Assembly: GCF_036365825.1 (NCBI RefSeq)
Contig: NZ_CP142675.1
Span: forward strand, 2,364,501-2,428,500
Reading direction: 5' to 3'
Length of the DNA: 64,000 nucleotides
Source: Qipengyuania sp. HL-TH1
GTDB lineage: Bacteria > Pseudomonadota > Alphaproteobacteria > Sphingomonadales > Sphingomonadaceae
In this document: in pieces, positions 62,560 to 64,000 of the stretch
Position numbering within the stretch: the first letter of the stretch is position 1
How the letters are laid out: every line of letters begins with the position of its first letter
Made by a program: the position numbers and the translations under genes
Notes under the pieces: model-generated
Database searches by the model: none
The model's input: the letters and a program-made list of their open reading frames with translations, nothing else
Told to the model about the DNA's origin: nothing

Positions 62560-64000
62560 TTAAATCGCAATCGCCCGCCCTCGCCCAAGATCGAGGCCAT
62601 GATGGAAGGCTAGTTCGCCACCAAGCGAGCGACCGCTGGTCATACCGATGCCCAGCTCGGCCTTGCGACTGGCGAGGAGCGACTCAAGCTGGGGATCGCG
62701 CTGGAGGCTCTTTGCCATATTCGACATCTCAGAGCGGGCTGACCGGTAACTGCTCATCTCGCCATGCCTGTAGCTTTGCTCGCTGTTCCTCTGAAGCTTC
62801 TGCCAGCGATCCACAAACTGATCGGCCTTTTCCTGCCCTGCACCGCGAGCCTTCTGCACGGCCTTCATGGCAAGGATGGCACGTCGGACTTCACCCTTGG
62901 CCGCCTCATGCGCTAACGGTGGATCGGCAAGATAGGCCCGCTCGATGTCGCGTGAATAGTTCGCACCAAACGCGTCCAGTTCCTTGCGCGCCGTCGCAAG
63001 CTCCTTCTTCAGCGCCGCCTGACTTCCCTGCTCGACACGCTGATCGAGGGTCGCGCCATTTTCCTGCGCCATGAACAAGTTGCTAACTGCGCGGGCGTGA
63101 CGTCGAACAGCGGCCTGCGCCCTGATCTGGCGGTCTGCTTCCGGCGTGCGCATTCCATCGATCAGGCCGCGCACTTTTTCTGGCACCTTGCGAATAATCT
63201 CGGCAACCCGCTCACGGAAGCTGATCCCGCGCCGCTCGGCAAACCGCCGCTCAATGCTCTCGATCTCGCCATAGTCGCTTGCCATATCCTTGGCGCGCTC
63301 GCGCGACAGAGTTTGGGCGAGCTTGTCGCGGTCTGCAAAATCATCGCTGCCATAGTGGAGGTCGGCGGAGTCGCGATGGCGGGATAGTGCAACATAGCTG
63401 CTGTGCTGATCCATTCCCGGCGTCGCCAGAACATGGGCGCGGTCCACAGTGACACCTTGCGATTTGTGAATGGTCGCGGCGTAACCGTGGTCGAAATGGG
63501 CATAGTCCTTCGTGTCGAACGCGACGCTCCGACCATCGTCGAGCAGCACCGCCATGCGCTGCGCGCTGACCGATTGCATCGTGCCGAGGCTCCCGTTCTT
63601 GATGCCAAGCTCGCGGTCGTTGCGCAGGAACATCAACCGGTCGCCGGTCGCGAACTGTCTTGTGCCGCGCTCGGCATTGATCGAAACGTCTTGGCCCAGC
63701 GCGCCGTCCTCGCGCAGCCTGTCGCGCGCCAGCTCATTGAGCGCGCGAACCTCATCGTTGGTGTGCGTGAGAATGATGCGTGACTGATCGGGTCGTGCGG
63801 CGCGTTCGCGATTCCAGCCCACGATCAGTTCCTCGCGCGCAGCGTCGCGCGTCTCGGCAACATGCACCATGCCGTTTGCCGAATATGCGTCCAATGCCTC
63901 GGCGGTGCGGCCCGTTGCCAGATGGCGCGTGGCATCTCGCTGCCAGTCCTCGCGCTGCCGCCGCACCTCGGTAATCTCGACCCCGCCGTGGCGCTCATGG
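62560..64000 (-). CDS. traA: Ti-type relaxase TraA, C-terminal part (runs off the window)
   Basis: The helicase and C-terminal part of a MobQ relaxase of the Ti-plasmid TraA type; the reading frame stays open to the window edge (HERHGGVEITEVRRQREDWQ near the edge). SF1 helicase motifs include ILTHTNDEVRALNELARDRL and the motif VI region YAATIHKSQGVTVDRAHVLA, SSYVALSRHRD. After these comes a long helical tail. The relaxase domain lies beyond 64000. A second relaxase in addition to the MobF TraI suggests a composite element or a neighbouring second mobile element. Confidence 0.88.
   Translation of the reverse strand, partial: HERHGGVEITEVRRQREDWQRDATRHLATGRTAEALDAYSANGMVHVAETRDAAREELIVGWNRERAARPDQSRIILTHTNDEVRALNELARDRLREDGALGQDVSINAERGTRQFATGDRLMFLRNDRELGIKNGSLGTMQSVSAQRMAVLLDDGRSVAFDTKDYAHFDHGYAATIHKSQGVTVDRAHVLATPGMDQHSSYVALSRHRDSADLHYGSDDFADRDKLAQTLSRERAKDMASDYGEIESIERRFAERRGISFRERVAEIIRKVPEKVRGLIDGMRTPEADRQIRAQAAVRRHARAVSNLFMAQENGATLDQRVEQGSQAALKKELATARKELDAFGANYSRDIERAYLADPPLAHEAAKGEVRRAILAMKAVQKARGAGQEKADQFVDRWQKLQRNSEQSYRHGEMSSYRSARSEMSNMAKSLQRDPQLESLLASRKAELGIGMTSGRSLGGELAFHHGLDLGRGRAIAI

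Overview
The window reads as a mobile, accessory-rich replicon (conjugative plasmid or integrative conjugative element) from an alphaproteobacterium, most likely Sphingomonadales. The reasons are the gene order of the F-type transfer operon (traB-dsbC-traV-traC-orf-trbI-traF(S26)-traW-traU-trbC-traN-traF-traH-traG), the high GC and tight ATGA overlaps, an alphaproteobacterial LexA box (GTTC-N7-GTTC), and a plasmid backbone of the kind seen in sphingomonads and erythrobacters (ssb, ardC, DUF2493, large ParB, strawberry-notch helicase, Toprim primase). The species call is inference.

Layout. 1-15.4 kb (+): F-type type IV secretion operon; traB is cut by the window edge and carries an apparent one-base frameshift. 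15.4-22.6 kb: inserted stability/defence block, with a hipBA toxin-antitoxin pair and, on the minus strand, one compact operon of a HigA-like regulator, an N6-adenine methyltransferase, a XamI-like restriction enzyme and two uncharacterised genes. 22.6-29.2 kb: SOS-type S24 regulator with a LexA box, then MobF relaxase/helicase TraI, coupling protein TraD and a small ribbon-helix-helix-like protein. 29.2-34.4 kb: non-coding gaps with strong inverted repeats (possible oriT), ssb, small plasmid proteins, DUF2493 and ArdC.

34.5-45.3 kb is a scrambled cargo region of lower GC. It holds a patatin gene and a nuclease gene, both missing their 5' parts on either side of an IS3-family element; a minus-strand cluster of a short ORF, an attenuator-like hairpin, a Fic protein, a microviridin/graspetide-type ATP-grasp ligase and an exported protein; a second IS3-type element between a gene fragment and a dead tyrosine integrase; the 3' part of a tRNA-Met gene; and a truncated serine recombinase. 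45.6-53 kb: large ParB-like protein, a 1415-residue methyltransferase/strawberry-notch helicase and a Toprim primase. 53-56 kb: lytic transglycosylase, SNase-like nuclease, two small genes, and an apparently intact tyrosine integrase next to a 22-bp copy of a tRNA-Leu 3' end.

56-62.5 kb is a defence island. A minus-strand trio (sigma-factor-like protein, 144-residue protein, ImmA/IrrE metallopeptidase) faces away from a plus-strand CBASS operon (DUF2188 protein, CD-NTase, E2-only Cap2-like protein, patatin phospholipase CapV). The window ends inside a second, Ti-type relaxase (TraA).

The two most promising leads are the divergent sigma-like/ImmA-IrrE trio beside the E2-only CBASS (a possible protease-controlled switch) and the Fic plus ATP-grasp cluster with a candidate precursor peptide. 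All family assignments come from reading motifs in the translated sequence; no database search was run.
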